Source of the DNA: an uncultured SAR116 cluster alpha proteobacterium
Lineage (GTDB): Bacteria > Pseudomonadota > Alphaproteobacteria > Puniceispirillales > Marisalimonadaceae
Direction of reading: 5' to 3'
DNA: 64,000 bases
Assembly: GCA_902595145.1 (NCBI GenBank)
Contig: CACJOU010000002.1
Span: 53,745-117,744, forward strand
Shown: one piece after another, positions 28,736 to 37,441 of the stretch
Layout of the letters: each line of letters starts with the position of its first letter
Numbering within the stretch: the first letter of the stretch is position 1
Notes under the pieces: model-generated
What the model saw: the letters and a program-made list of their open reading frames with translations, nothing else
The model's database searches: none
Told to the model about the DNA's origin: nothing
Program-made: the position numbers and the translations under genes

Positions 28736-28782
28736 AACTAAGCATAAATTTTATTAATAAATTTTCATTAAAGGAAGATTAA

Positions 28783-29247
28783 ATGGCCTTAAAAGGTACT
28801 TATTCAGCAAAACCAAAAGATATTAATAAAGATTGGTTTGTTGTAGATGCAGAGGGTTTGGTCTTAGGACGCTTGGCTGTAATTATTGCAAATAGATTAA
28901 GAGGCAAACATAAGGTTGGATACACTCCACATATGGCATGTGGTGATAATATAATTGTTATTAATTGTGAGAAAGTTGTTTTGACTGGAAACAAAAGAAC
29001 ACAAAAGACTTATTATTGGCATACAGGTTATCCTGGAGGTATAAAAGAAAGAAAAGCTGATAAAATTTTAGAAGGAAGATTTCCAGATAGAGTTATTCGT
29101 AAAGCTGTAGAAAGAATGGTTCCTCGTGGTCCACTTGGGCGTCGAGTTATGAGGCAACTACATATATATGCAGGCAATAATCATCCTCATGAAGCTCAAT
29201 CGCCAGTAACATTAGATGTAAAATCTATGAATAGAAAAAATAGTTAA
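28783..29247 (+). CDS. rplM: 50S ribosomal protein L13
   Basis: Early-assembling large subunit protein. The N-terminus [27 protein letters not shown], the segment [18 protein letters not shown] and the C-terminal [28 protein letters not shown] are typical. Length is 154 residues. An AAGGAAG ribosome binding site precedes the ATG. It is paired with rpsI 12 bases downstream, the near-universal L13-S9 operon, which ends in an intrinsic terminator. Confidence 0.97.
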   Translation: MALKGTYSAKPKDINKDWFVVDAEGLVLGRLAVIIANRLRGKHKVGYTPHMACGDNIIVINCEKVVLTGNKRTQKTYYWHTGYPGGIKERKADKILEGRFPDRVIRKAVERMVPRGPLGRRVMRQLHIYAGNNHPHEAQSPVTLDVKSMNRKNS

Positions 29248-29258
29248 AGGTTTTAAAC

Positions 29259-29747
29259 ATGGCTGAAGAAAATAAAGAATCAAATAGTCTTGACGATTTA
29301 TCTAAATTGAAAGTTGATGACAAAGAAGAGGCTATCATTAATGAGCCAAAAATTGATACTCTTGGAAGGTCTTATGCAACTGGAAGAAGAAAAGAATCTA
29401 CTGCTCGTGTCTGGGTAAAACGAGGCACAGGAAAGATTTCTATTAATGGTAAAGAAATGGTAAATTACTTTGCTAGGCCAGTTCTTCAAATGCAATTGAA
29501 TTTTGTTTTTGACGTGGCTGAAAGAAAAGATCAGTTTGATGTTATTGCAACTGTAAAAGGTGGTGGTTTGTCTGGACAGGCAGGAGCTGTAAGACACGGT
29601 TTGAGCAGGGCTTTATGTCTTTTTGAACCGGATCTTAGAAAGCCATTAAAATCTGCTGGAATGTTAACCAGAGATTCTAGAGTTGTTGAGCGCAAAAAGT
29701 ATGGTAGAGCTAAAGCTAGAAAAAGCTTTCAATTTTCTAAAAGATAG
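29259..29747 (+). CDS. rpsI: 30S ribosomal protein S9 with N-terminal extension
   Basis: Small-subunit protein whose C-terminal tail contacts P-site tRNA. The core starts at [21 protein letters not shown] near residue 38 and ends with [17 protein letters not shown], the conserved basic tail. The first 35 or so residues are an acidic extension absent from E. coli S9 but common in alphaproteobacteria, giving 162 residues. It follows rplM closely. Confidence 0.97.
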   Translation: MAEENKESNSLDDLSKLKVDDKEEAIINEPKIDTLGRSYATGRRKESTARVWVKRGTGKISINGKEMVNYFARPVLQMQLNFVFDVAERKDQFDVIATVKGGGLSGQAGAVRHGLSRALCLFEPDLRKPLKSAGMLTRDSRVVERKKYGRAKARKSFQFSKR

Positions 29748-29773
29748 AAATGAGCATTCTTATTTAATTTACG

Positions 29774-29799
29774 AGGTGTGCAATGCACACCTTTTTTTT
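29774..29799 (+). terminator. Intrinsic terminator after rplM-rpsI
   Basis: AGGTGTGC (29774-29781) and GCACACCT (29785-29792) form a perfect 8-bp GC-rich stem with a 3-base loop, followed by a run of T up to 29799. It lies 27 bases after the rpsI stop. It is the only clear rho-independent terminator I found in the window. Confidence 0.93.
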
Positions 29800-29853
29800 A
29801 TCTTAAATTTAATTTATAAATATTTTGTTATTTTTAAATGAGAGGGAAATTTA

Positions 29854-31149
29854 ATGAAACCTATAAAAATAGGAATTGCAGGGCTAGGAAATGTTGGTGA
29901 AGAGGTTGCTTATCAGTTAATTAAAGGTTTCAGAGTTCAAAAAAATTTATTCCAAATTGAGTTAGTAGCTGTTTCAGCTAGGTTAAAAAACAAAAAAAGA
30001 AAAGTAGATATAAATAATCTTAAGTTTTTTGATGATCCTACAGATATGGTATTAGACAATAATATTGATGTTATTGTTGAATTAATTGGTGGTGACGAGG
30101 GTGTTGCAAAAGATTTATGCTTTTCTGCTTTAAAAAATAATAAGGCAGTTATTACTGCTAATAAGGCACTAATTGCAAAATATGGTAAAGAATTAGCTGA
30201 AATAGCTGAGGAAAGAAATTTATTCTTTTCTTTTGAAGCTTCTGTAGCAGGGGGCATCCCAATTCTTAAACTCATTAGAGAAGGATTAATAGTAAATGAA
30301 ATTACTAAACTAACAGGCATTTTAAATGGAACCGCAAATTATATTTTATCTGAGATGGAAAAAGAACAAAAAAGCTTTGATATTGTTCTTAAGGAAGCAC
30401 AAAAAAAAGGTTTTGCAGAAGCGGATCCATCTTTTGATGTAGATGGAATAGATGCAGCTCATAAAACCATAATATTATCAGCTTTAGCCTATGGTAAGAT
30501 GCCAAATGTTAATAATATTACTATTAAGGGAATTAGAGATATCACATTGAATGATATTTCATACTGCAATCAATTAGGATATAAAATAAAGTTATTAGGT
30601 AATTCCATGTTATCTAAAAATAAAAATGGTGAAGATGAGTTGTGTTGTTCTGTTGAGCCCTGGCTTATATCAAAAAATCTTGGCCTTTCAAGTGTTGCTG
30701 GGGTGCTAAACGCTGTCCAAATTGAATCAAGCTTAGCTGGCTCAGTAATGATCACAGGTGCTGGGGCTGGTGGAGAACCTACAGCATCTGCTGTTTTGGC
30801 AGATATAGTTGATTATGCTAATGAAACAAAGTTATTTTCATTTGGAAGAAATTCAAATGATATTAATAACAACTATAATACAATATCTTATACAAATAAA
30901 TTTAAGTATTACTTGAGGTTAAATGTAGTAGACAAATCTGGTGTTTTAGCTGATGTTACATCAATTTTTAAAGATTATGGTTTGTCAATTGAAAGCTTTA
31001 TTCAAAAATCTAATCAAGAAGACAAAACTGCTGAATTAGTAATTATTACTCATGAGGCTGAAGGTTTTGTGCTAAACGATTCTTTATCAAAAATATCAAT
31101 ATTAGATGGAGTAATTACAAAGCCAGTTTGCTTAAGTATTTATTCCTAA
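29854..31149 (+). CDS. hom: Homoserine dehydrogenase
   Basis: Reduces aspartate semialdehyde to homoserine, leading to threonine and methionine. The N-terminal Rossmann motif GIAGLGNVGEEVA is followed by TANKALIAKYG, the catalytic domain (FEASVAGGIPILK, GILNGTANYILSEM, KGFAEADPSFDVDGIDAAHK) and a C-terminal ACT regulatory domain from about residue 350. At 431 residues it is the stand-alone type without aspartokinase. A GAGGGAAA ribosome binding site precedes the ATG. It lies after the rplM-rpsI terminator and 18 bases before recJ. Confidence 0.96.
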   Translation: MKPIKIGIAGLGNVGEEVAYQLIKGFRVQKNLFQIELVAVSARLKNKKRKVDINNLKFFDDPTDMVLDNNIDVIVELIGGDEGVAKDLCFSALKNNKAVITANKALIAKYGKELAEIAEERNLFFSFEASVAGGIPILKLIREGLIVNEITKLTGILNGTANYILSEMEKEQKSFDIVLKEAQKKGFAEADPSFDVDGIDAAHKTIILSALAYGKMPNVNNITIKGIRDITLNDISYCNQLGYKIKLLGNSMLSKNKNGEDELCCSVEPWLISKNLGLSSVAGVLNAVQIESSLAGSVMITGAGAGGEPTASAVLADIVDYANETKLFSFGRNSNDINNNYNTISYTNKFKYYLRLNVVDKSGVLADVTSIFKDYGLSIESFIQKSNQEDKTAELVIITHEAEGFVLNDSLSKISILDGVITKPVCLSIYS

Positions 31150-31167
31150 TAATTATAAGCAGTTAAC

Positions 31168-32973
31168 TTGACAAAAACATTATTATATAACTCAAATCCA
31201 TCAGTAAATAATGCGGACTGGCATTTAATTGTTTCAAATGATTTTATGAAAAGGTCTGTGGATTATTTGTACCAAAAATATAAGTTGCCAAGTTTTATTA
31301 CACCTTATCTTATGTATAAGGGTGTTAATTTAGATGAATTTGATAATTTTTTTGCTCCTAAGCTTAAAAATTTATTACCAGAGCCTTTTAAATTTAAAGA
31401 TTTAGAAAAAGGAGTAAAAAGATTAGCTTCAGAAGTAATTGCATCGCGACCTATAGGTATCTTTGGTGATTATGACGTTGATGGAGCTACGTCTGCGGCT
31501 ATTATATCAAAATATTTAGAACAATGTGGCTGTAAAACATTTATACATATACCAGATAGGTTTTTAGAGGGATATGGACCAAATGAAAAAGCTTTAAAAG
31601 GGCTACATGAAAAAGGTTCTAAATTAATAGTCACTGTTGATTGTGGTATTTCTTCTTTTGAACCTCTTCAAGCAATGACCTCTGTTGATATTGATGTAAT
31701 TGTTATTGATCATCACATACCCGATATTAAATTGCCTCCAGCATATGCTATTATTAATCCAAAAAGAATTGATACTGAAAAAGGATATGAAGATTTATGT
31801 GCGGCTGGTGTAACTTTTATTTTCTTAATTGGTTTGAATAGAGAATTAAGAAAACAAGGTTTTTTTAAAAATAGAGCTGAACCTAATTTGTTTCAATTTC
31901 TTGATTTGGTTGCTTTAGGGACAGTTTGTGATGTGGTTCCTTTAAGTAAGCTTAATAGGGCCCTTGTAAAGCAGGGACTTAACATAATGAAAAGAAGAGA
32001 GAATATTGGGATCAAAGTTTTATCTGATATTAGTAAAATAAATAGTGCGCCAAATACCCAATCTTTAGGTTTCTCTTTGGGACCAAGAATTAATGCAGGT
32101 GGTAGGATTGGCAATAGTGAACTTGGTGTAAATCTTCTTAAAGAAAACGATGAGAGTAAAGCTATCGAAAAAGCTAGCAAATTAGACGAATTAAACAAAA
32201 AAAGAAGATTTTTAACTGCTGAATTAGAGAGTAAAGCCATAGGATTAATAGAAAAAATTAAAAATAATAACGATAATAGAATTCCAAACGCAATAGTTGT
32301 AAATGGCAATGATTTTCATCAAGGTATAACGGGCATCGTAGCTGGTAGAATGAAAGAATTATATAACCGACCCGTATGCTTAATTTCAATTAAAGATGGA
32401 ATTGGCAAGGGTTCAGGTAGGTCAATTTATGGCATTCCTCTAGGAGAAATAATTTTAGAAGCATTAAATTTGAAAATAATTAAAACTGGTGGTGGTCATG
32501 ATATGGCTGCTGGATTTACAATTGATCCATCTGAGATAAATAACTTTAACAACTTTTTAAATGATAAGGTAAGTTCTTTTATGGAAAAGGGAGTTCCAAG
32601 ATTTTCTCATATTATAACTTCTATTATTCCAATTTCGGCCTGTACTTTAGAGATAGCTGAATGGCTTGAAAATTTGGGTCCGTGGGGTTCGGGAATGGAG
32701 GAACCAAAATTTATAGTGCCTAATTCTAAGATATCCTCTTTTAGAAGATTTGGCTCTAATAATGAGCATGCTTCATTTTATATAAATGATGGATCTTCAA
32801 CAAAACTAAGAGTAAAGAAATTTAATTTATTAAATAGTGATTTGGACAAAGTATTTAAAAATTATGAAAATATAAATTTTGATTTTTTAGGTACTTTAAC
32901 TATTGACACATGGAATAATTCTAAAACTATTGAGTTCATGCTTGATGATATAATTTATGCAGATGTTACTTGA
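31168..32973 (+). CDS. recJ: Single-stranded-DNA-specific exonuclease RecJ
   Basis: 5'-3' single-strand exonuclease of recombination and mismatch repair. DHH phosphoesterase motifs are GDYDVDGATSAAI (about residues 100-112), TVDCGISS and VIVIDHHIPD; the DHHA1 domain includes KTGGGHDMAAGFTI. Length is 601 residues, slightly longer than E. coli RecJ. The start is TTG at 31168, with no better ATG before the conserved region. The hom-recJ pairing is common in alphaproteobacteria. Confidence 0.95.
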   Translation: MTKTLLYNSNPSVNNADWHLIVSNDFMKRSVDYLYQKYKLPSFITPYLMYKGVNLDEFDNFFAPKLKNLLPEPFKFKDLEKGVKRLASEVIASRPIGIFGDYDVDGATSAAIISKYLEQCGCKTFIHIPDRFLEGYGPNEKALKGLHEKGSKLIVTVDCGISSFEPLQAMTSVDIDVIVIDHHIPDIKLPPAYAIINPKRIDTEKGYEDLCAAGVTFIFLIGLNRELRKQGFFKNRAEPNLFQFLDLVALGTVCDVVPLSKLNRALVKQGLNIMKRRENIGIKVLSDISKINSAPNTQSLGFSLGPRINAGGRIGNSELGVNLLKENDESKAIEKASKLDELNKKRRFLTAELESKAIGLIEKIKNNNDNRIPNAIVVNGNDFHQGITGIVAGRMKELYNRPVCLISIKDGIGKGSGRSIYGIPLGEIILEALNLKIIKTGGGHDMAAGFTIDPSEINNFNNFLNDKVSSFMEKGVPRFSHIITSIIPISACTLEIAEWLENLGPWGSGMEEPKFIVPNSKISSFRRFGSNNEHASFYINDGSSTKLRVKKFNLLNSDLDKVFKNYENINFDFLGTLTIDTWNNSKTIEFMLDDIIYADVT

Positions 32974-33008
32974 TTTTTAATTAAATTATAGTTAATAACT
33001 TATTCAGT

Positions 33009-33083
33009 GGTCCCTTCGTCTAATGGTTAGGACTCAGCCCTTTCACGGCTGCAATAGGGGTTCGAATCCCCTAGGGATCACCA
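33009..33083 (+). tRNA. tRNA-Glu (anticodon TTC)
   Basis: The 75-base sequence folds as a cloverleaf. The acceptor arm GGTCCCT pairs with AGGGATC (one G-T pair), followed by discriminator A and an encoded CCA. The anticodon loop CTTTCAC carries TTC, and GGTTCGAATCC forms the T arm. The CCA at 33081-33083 is part of the gene. It lies 35 bases after recJ on the same strand. Confidence 0.96.
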
Positions 33084-33109
33084 TCTAATTTATTAATAAA
33101 TTTATTATT

Positions 33110-33592
33110 ATGAAAAATATCCAAGAAAAAATTAATATAACTGAATTAGAAGTTATTAAGGCTCAAGAATTGTGGGCTCAAAACGTTATAGAAATCGGAA
33201 ATTTATATATTAAAAAAGAAGATTATAAATCAAGAGCGAGTGTTTTTGTTAAACAATTTTATGCTTTTGATGTAGGTGATGTTTTATTTAAACCTACTTT
33301 AGCGTCAGAAAAGCAATTTCGTTGTACTTACGATGACGCCTTATCTTATTTCATTGGGGGTCATATTTCAGAAGATAAAGGTTTTGCATTAAAACCGTGG
33401 GAAAAAATAAATTTTGGTGAAAGAAAAATAATTATTCTCAAGGAGATAGCTTTATCAATGGGAAATTACTTTTTTCATAGTATTGACGGTGGGGATGAGG
33501 TTAAAGTAGAATTTACTTTTGGTTATGTAAAAGATAAAGATAATAATTTGTTAATCAACCTACACCATTCATCTATTCCATATACAAACTAA
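33110..33592 (+). CDS. Small NTF2/SnoaL-like protein of unknown function
   Basis: A 160-residue soluble protein with no signal peptide. The sequence AQELWAQNVIEIGNLY, FYAFDVGDVLFKPTLASEKQFR, SYFIGG, EDKGFALKPWEKINF and FTFGYVKDKDNNLLINLHHSSIPY resembles a family of marine proteobacterial proteins with an NTF2-like fold. I recall members being labelled phosphoribosyl-AMP cyclohydrolase, but the histidine enzyme's motifs are not seen here. The HHSS near the C-terminus may line a pocket. It stands alone between tRNA-Glu and a convergent hydrolase gene, with no clear ribosome binding site. Function unknown. Confidence 0.6.
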   Translation: MKNIQEKINITELEVIKAQELWAQNVIEIGNLYIKKEDYKSRASVFVKQFYAFDVGDVLFKPTLASEKQFRCTYDDALSYFIGGHISEDKGFALKPWEKINFGERKIIILKEIALSMGNYFFHSIDGGDEVKVEFTFGYVKDKDNNLLINLHHSSIPYTN

Positions 33593-33607
33593 AAGAAATA
33601 TGCAGCA

Positions 33608-34516
33608 TTATCTCAAATTATTAATCCAATTAACCATTGTTTTTTTAGCATGTTCAGTTTGATTTGGAGAAATAATATCTCCAGCTAACACATGTGAATA
33701 TTTATCGTCGTTATTCGAAAGTTTAACGATTTTTGTTGTGCTTTTCCCTCCCCAATTAGATATAAAGTTTTTTGTTTTTTTAGGATCAACCACTTTGTCA
33801 TCCATTGAAAAATAAAAAAGTGCAGGTTTATCCACTTTACTGTAATCTTTGTCATTTACTTCATTTACTAGCTTTGCCATTGGAATAAGAGCAATTGTTG
33901 GATATGACATTGTCCAATATTTTTTGTTAAGATCATTTCTTGGATTATGTTTCATTGTCTTACCAAGAATTAATTTTAACCAATATTTAGAAAAAGGCCA
34001 TGAAATCAAACTAGCAAATTTGTTATTTATTCCAAAATTGGGTGATATAAATATATATCCTAAAATTTTCTTTGAAAACTTTTTGTCTAGAGCAGAAGTT
34101 ACACTTATCGTTCCACCAGTTGAAGAGGACATTAAAATAACTTTTTCTCCAATTTTTGAACCAATTTCTAATGCCTCATGAAGATCTTTCATCCAATTTG
34201 GAATTGAACATAATTCCATTGCCTTTGGATTTCTCCCGTGCCCAGTTAATCTTGTAAAAAAAAGATTTGCATTTAAGTCACTGGCAATTTTGTCAGGAAG
34301 AGGGCGAACCTCTTCTGAGGAAGCTGTAAAACCATGGATATAAACTATTGCTATCCGAGTTTTTTTGTTGGTTTCATTAGCCCAAATTACTTTTTTTTCT
34401 ACTCCTTCTTTAATATCTAAAAATTGTTCTTCTGTTTTTTTTAAATATTCATTTATATTAGACCCGATAAAATTTGGATTAAAATCGCTTGAAAATTTTA
34501 CCTGATTTGTATTCAT
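33608..34516 (-). CDS. Alpha/beta hydrolase (serine aminopeptidase S33-like), probably exported
   Basis: Predicted alpha/beta hydrolase. VYIHGFTASSEEV forms the oxyanion region, TRLTGHGRNP follows, the nucleophile is in MSSSTGGT, the acid in FSMDDKVVDP, and the histidine in YSHVLAGD. The substrate is unknown. From the ATG at 34516 it has 302 residues, but the frame stays open upstream to a stop at 34589-34591. It encodes IFKYIIPFIILFSLTLIIS before the Met, a clear signal-peptide or anchor helix. An AAGGAG sequence at 34585-34590 is 8 bases from an in-frame ATA and 11 from an ATT, and 68 from the ATG. The real start is therefore probably non-canonical. Confidence 0.8.
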   Translation of the reverse strand: MNTNQVKFSSDFNPNFIGSNINEYLKKTEEQFLDIKEGVEKKVIWANETNKKTRIAIVYIHGFTASSEEVRPLPDKIASDLNANLFFTRLTGHGRNPKAMELCSIPNWMKDLHEALEIGSKIGEKVILMSSSTGGTISVTSALDKKFSKKILGYIFISPNFGINNKFASLISWPFSKYWLKLILGKTMKHNPRNDLNKKYWTMSYPTIALIPMAKLVNEVNDKDYSKVDKPALFYFSMDDKVVDPKKTKNFISNWGGKSTTKIVKLSNNDDKYSHVLAGDIISPNQTEHAKKTMVNWINNLR

Positions 34517-34584
34517 AGATATTATTAAAGTTAAACTAAAAAGTATTATAAAGGGTATAATATATTTAAAAATTATTTTGCAAA

Positions 34585-34590
34585 CTCCTT
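34585..34590 (-). promoter_or_regulatory. Ribosome binding site pointing to a non-ATG start of the hydrolase gene
   Basis: On the minus strand AAGGAG occupies 34590-34585. It is 8 bases before in-frame ATA (34576-34574) and 11 before ATT (34573-34571), both opening a hydrophobic leader in frame with the hydrolase. It is too far (68 bases) to serve the ATG at 34516. Confidence 0.5.
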
Positions 34591-34711
34591 AACTTTTAAT
34601 ATTACTATTAACCCATAATTTTATTAAAAAAAACAGTAAATATTAAAATAATAAATATTAATTTTTAGCTATTTGTGCTTATATAATATCATTATTATAA
34701 TGGTTTAATTT

Positions 34712-36460
34712 ATGAATAATTTACCACAGATTTTCTTTAACAATTCAGAATTATATGAAAATAAAACACTATTTGGTTTTAAAATTAATAGTAATTGGGA
34801 ACACCTTTCTTGGAAAGACACAAAAGATTTAGTTCTAAATATAAGTTCTGCTTTACATGAAATAGGTGTTAAAAAAAATGACAAAATATCCATTATTGCT
34901 GATAATAGTTATAAGTGGTGTGCTGTAGATTTGGCAACAATATCATTGGGAGCAATAACTGTTCCTGGTTATACAACAAGTAATGAAGAAGAAATTTCTT
35001 ATCTCTTATCTCATTCAGAAACCTCAATAGTTTTTGTTAATGGAAAGCTTTTATCACTAATTTTAAAAATACTACCAAGTTTGAATAAAATTAAACATGT
35101 AATTTGTATTGACGATATATATACATCAAAATTCAAAAAATTTAATATAGGTTTTTATACATTTAATGAGCTTTTAAATTTTGGTTCAAAAAGTGATGAG
35201 AAATCTAAAATTATAGAACGTTTTGTTTCTAAAATTAATGAAAATGATGTTGTTTCAATTATTTATACATCTGGAACTAGTAATAAGCCTAAAGGTGTAA
35301 TGTTAACTCATAAATCTATAATATCTAATATAGTTGGAGCAAATGAGTTAGTTTCTGAAATCAAAATTAAAGATCATAAATTTTTATCTATCATTCCATT
35401 ATCACACGCGTATGAACATACTGCTGGCTTTTTCTTGCCTATATATATTGGAGCAGAAATTTATTTTAATGAAAATCGTGATCAAATAGTTAACGATTTA
35501 TTAAGTGTCAAGCCAACATTAATGACCGCTGTGCCAAGACTTTATGAAGTTTTATACAAGAAAATAAATAATCAACTATTAACAAAAAGTAAATTTTCTC
35601 AAAAAATGTTTGAAAAAACAATTACATTCGGGACTAAAAATTATAAAAAAATAAAATTAAGTTTTTTAGAAGAACTCCAAAATATAGTTTTAGATAAATT
35701 AGTAAGAAAAAACTTTCAAAAAAAGTTTGGTGGTAATCTGCAAGCTTTTATTTCTGGAGGAGCCGCACTGAATGAACAAGTTGGTTTGTTTTTTCAATCC
35801 CTTGGAATTAATATTTTACAAGGATACGGTCAGACTGAATGTTCACCACTTATATCTTGTAATCCAATTAGTAAAATAAAAATAGACACTGTGGGCGTTG
35901 TTATAAAGGGGCTTCAGGTTAAAATTTCTAATGAAAATGAAATTCTGGTAAAGGGAAGTTCTTTAATGAAAGGATATTGGAAGGATAAAAAAAATACAGA
36001 TAAAGTTTTGGTAAATGGTTGGTTGCATACAGGAGACCTGGGGTCAATTGATAATGATGGATACTTAAAAATTTCTGGAAGACTAAATGAAATGATTGTT
36101 AATTCAGGTGGTGAAAATATAGCTCCTGTTCCAATTGAAAACCTTTTACTGTCATATGATGAAATTGAGCAAGTAATGATTTATGGTCATAACAGACCCT
36201 TTTTAATTGCTATAATTATTCCGAATGAAATGTTATTAAGTGATAATGATAATTTTTTAAAAGAAAATCTTCAAACTATATTAAACAATGTAAATAAAAA
36301 TTTATCTCAAACCAAAAAAATTAGAAAATTTATTTCTTCAAATGAAGTTTTTAGTACTGATAATGGTCAATTAACTCCAACACTTAAAATAAAAAGGCAT
36401 ATAATTGCAAATCGTTACAAAGATGAAATAAATAACTTATACAAGAAATCCTTTTTTTAA
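34712..36460 (+). CDS. Long-chain fatty acid-CoA ligase (AMP-forming)
   Basis: ANL-superfamily enzyme that adenylates a carboxylic acid and transfers it to CoA. The P-loop is IIYTSGTSNKPKGVMLTH (about residues 186-203), then YGQTECSPLIS and HTGDLGSIDNDGYLKISGR, with a C-terminal lid lysine in TPTLKIKR. At 582 residues and with its sequence style it resembles the FadD15/long-chain acyl-CoA synthetase branch, so a long-chain fatty acid is the likely but unproven substrate. It is divergent from the hydrolase, with a 195-base gap (118 bases if the hydrolase starts at the proposed non-ATG site). Confidence 0.85.
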   Translation: MNNLPQIFFNNSELYENKTLFGFKINSNWEHLSWKDTKDLVLNISSALHEIGVKKNDKISIIADNSYKWCAVDLATISLGAITVPGYTTSNEEEISYLLSHSETSIVFVNGKLLSLILKILPSLNKIKHVICIDDIYTSKFKKFNIGFYTFNELLNFGSKSDEKSKIIERFVSKINENDVVSIIYTSGTSNKPKGVMLTHKSIISNIVGANELVSEIKIKDHKFLSIIPLSHAYEHTAGFFLPIYIGAEIYFNENRDQIVNDLLSVKPTLMTAVPRLYEVLYKKINNQLLTKSKFSQKMFEKTITFGTKNYKKIKLSFLEELQNIVLDKLVRKNFQKKFGGNLQAFISGGAALNEQVGLFFQSLGINILQGYGQTECSPLISCNPISKIKIDTVGVVIKGLQVKISNENEILVKGSSLMKGYWKDKKNTDKVLVNGWLHTGDLGSIDNDGYLKISGRLNEMIVNSGGENIAPVPIENLLLSYDEIEQVMIYGHNRPFLIAIIIPNEMLLSDNDNFLKENLQTILNNVNKNLSQTKKIRKFISSNEVFSTDNGQLTPTLKIKRHIIANRYKDEINNLYKKSFF

Positions 36461-36481
36461 TTCTACTTAGGTTTCAAAATA

Positions 36482-37441
36482 GTGAGATTTAATTTTTTCA
36501 GTCCGCAAGTTAGAGATAATCCTTTTTCATCACTAATAATGTTGGTTTTAGGGGTAATAATTTTATCCTTGCAGGATAGTTTAATCAAACTAATGTCTAG
36601 TGAAACAAGTTTTTGGCAATTGCAATTTATAAGATCAATTGGAAATATATTTTTATTATTTTTAATAGCTAAATTTACTAACAGTATTCATCTACTGTTT
36701 CCACTTAACTGGAAACCCGTATATTTCAGAGCTCTGATGATGACAACTTGCATGTTTTGCTTCTTTGCAGCATCTCCAAAATTAAGTTTTACGCAGATGG
36801 CGGCTGGTCTTTATACATTTCCAATTTTTGTATCTTTATTAGCAATTATCTTTCTTAAAGAAAGGATTGGAATTTGGAGGGCTTTTGCTTTGATATTAGG
36901 GAGTTTAGGAGCTTTGTTGATATTAGAGCCATGGTCTGAAAATTTTTTGCTATTACAAATATTACCTATAATGGCTGGTTTTTTCTTTGCTTGTAATATT
37001 ATTCTTATTAGAAAATATTGTAGAGAAGAATCTGTAATCTCTCTTACATTGGCAGTAGGTGTAATGTTTTTCGTTTCTGCGTCTTTGGGAATATTATTTT
37101 TTGAGTTTTTTTATATAGAAAACGTATACAGAGAAGAAAGTCCATTCGTTTTTATAGGATGGCCATTATTAACTTTTATTGTTTTTTCTTTTTGTTTATC
37201 ATGTTCAATCTTAAATATTACAGGTAATATGCTTTTAGCTAAAGCTTATCAGACAGTTGAAAGTAGTTGGTTAGCTCCAATGGATTACTCATATTTAGTT
37301 TTTGCAACCATTTGGGGAAAACTGTTTTTTGGAGATTGGCCTAGTGATTCAAACATATTTGGAATGTTTTTAATTGCTTTTTCAGGTATTTTGATTGCTT
37401 TTCGTGAACAGATAAAAACAAAAAATCATCCAGAAAAATAA
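36482..37441 (+). CDS. EamA/DMT-family transporter
   Basis: Ten predicted transmembrane helices in two EamA repeats (each about 140 residues), 319 residues from a GTG start at 36482. Segments such as SLQDSLIKLMSSETSFWQLQFIRS and MAAGLYTFPIFVSLLAIIFLKERIG are typical of the RhaT/EamA drug-metabolite superfamily, which exports or imports small metabolites. The substrate cannot be told. It follows the acyl-CoA synthetase by 21 bases. Its 3' end overlaps the convergent Pif1-like helicase gene by 16 bases, an unusual antisense overlap of coding ends. Confidence 0.87.
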   Translation: MRFNFFSPQVRDNPFSSLIMLVLGVIILSLQDSLIKLMSSETSFWQLQFIRSIGNIFLLFLIAKFTNSIHLLFPLNWKPVYFRALMMTTCMFCFFAASPKLSFTQMAAGLYTFPIFVSLLAIIFLKERIGIWRAFALILGSLGALLILEPWSENFLLLQILPIMAGFFFACNIILIRKYCREESVISLTLAVGVMFFVSASLGILFFEFFYIENVYREESPFVFIGWPLLTFIVFSFCLSCSILNITGNMLLAKAYQTVESSWLAPMDYSYLVFATIWGKLFFGDWPSDSNIFGMFLIAFSGILIAFREQIKTKNHPEK

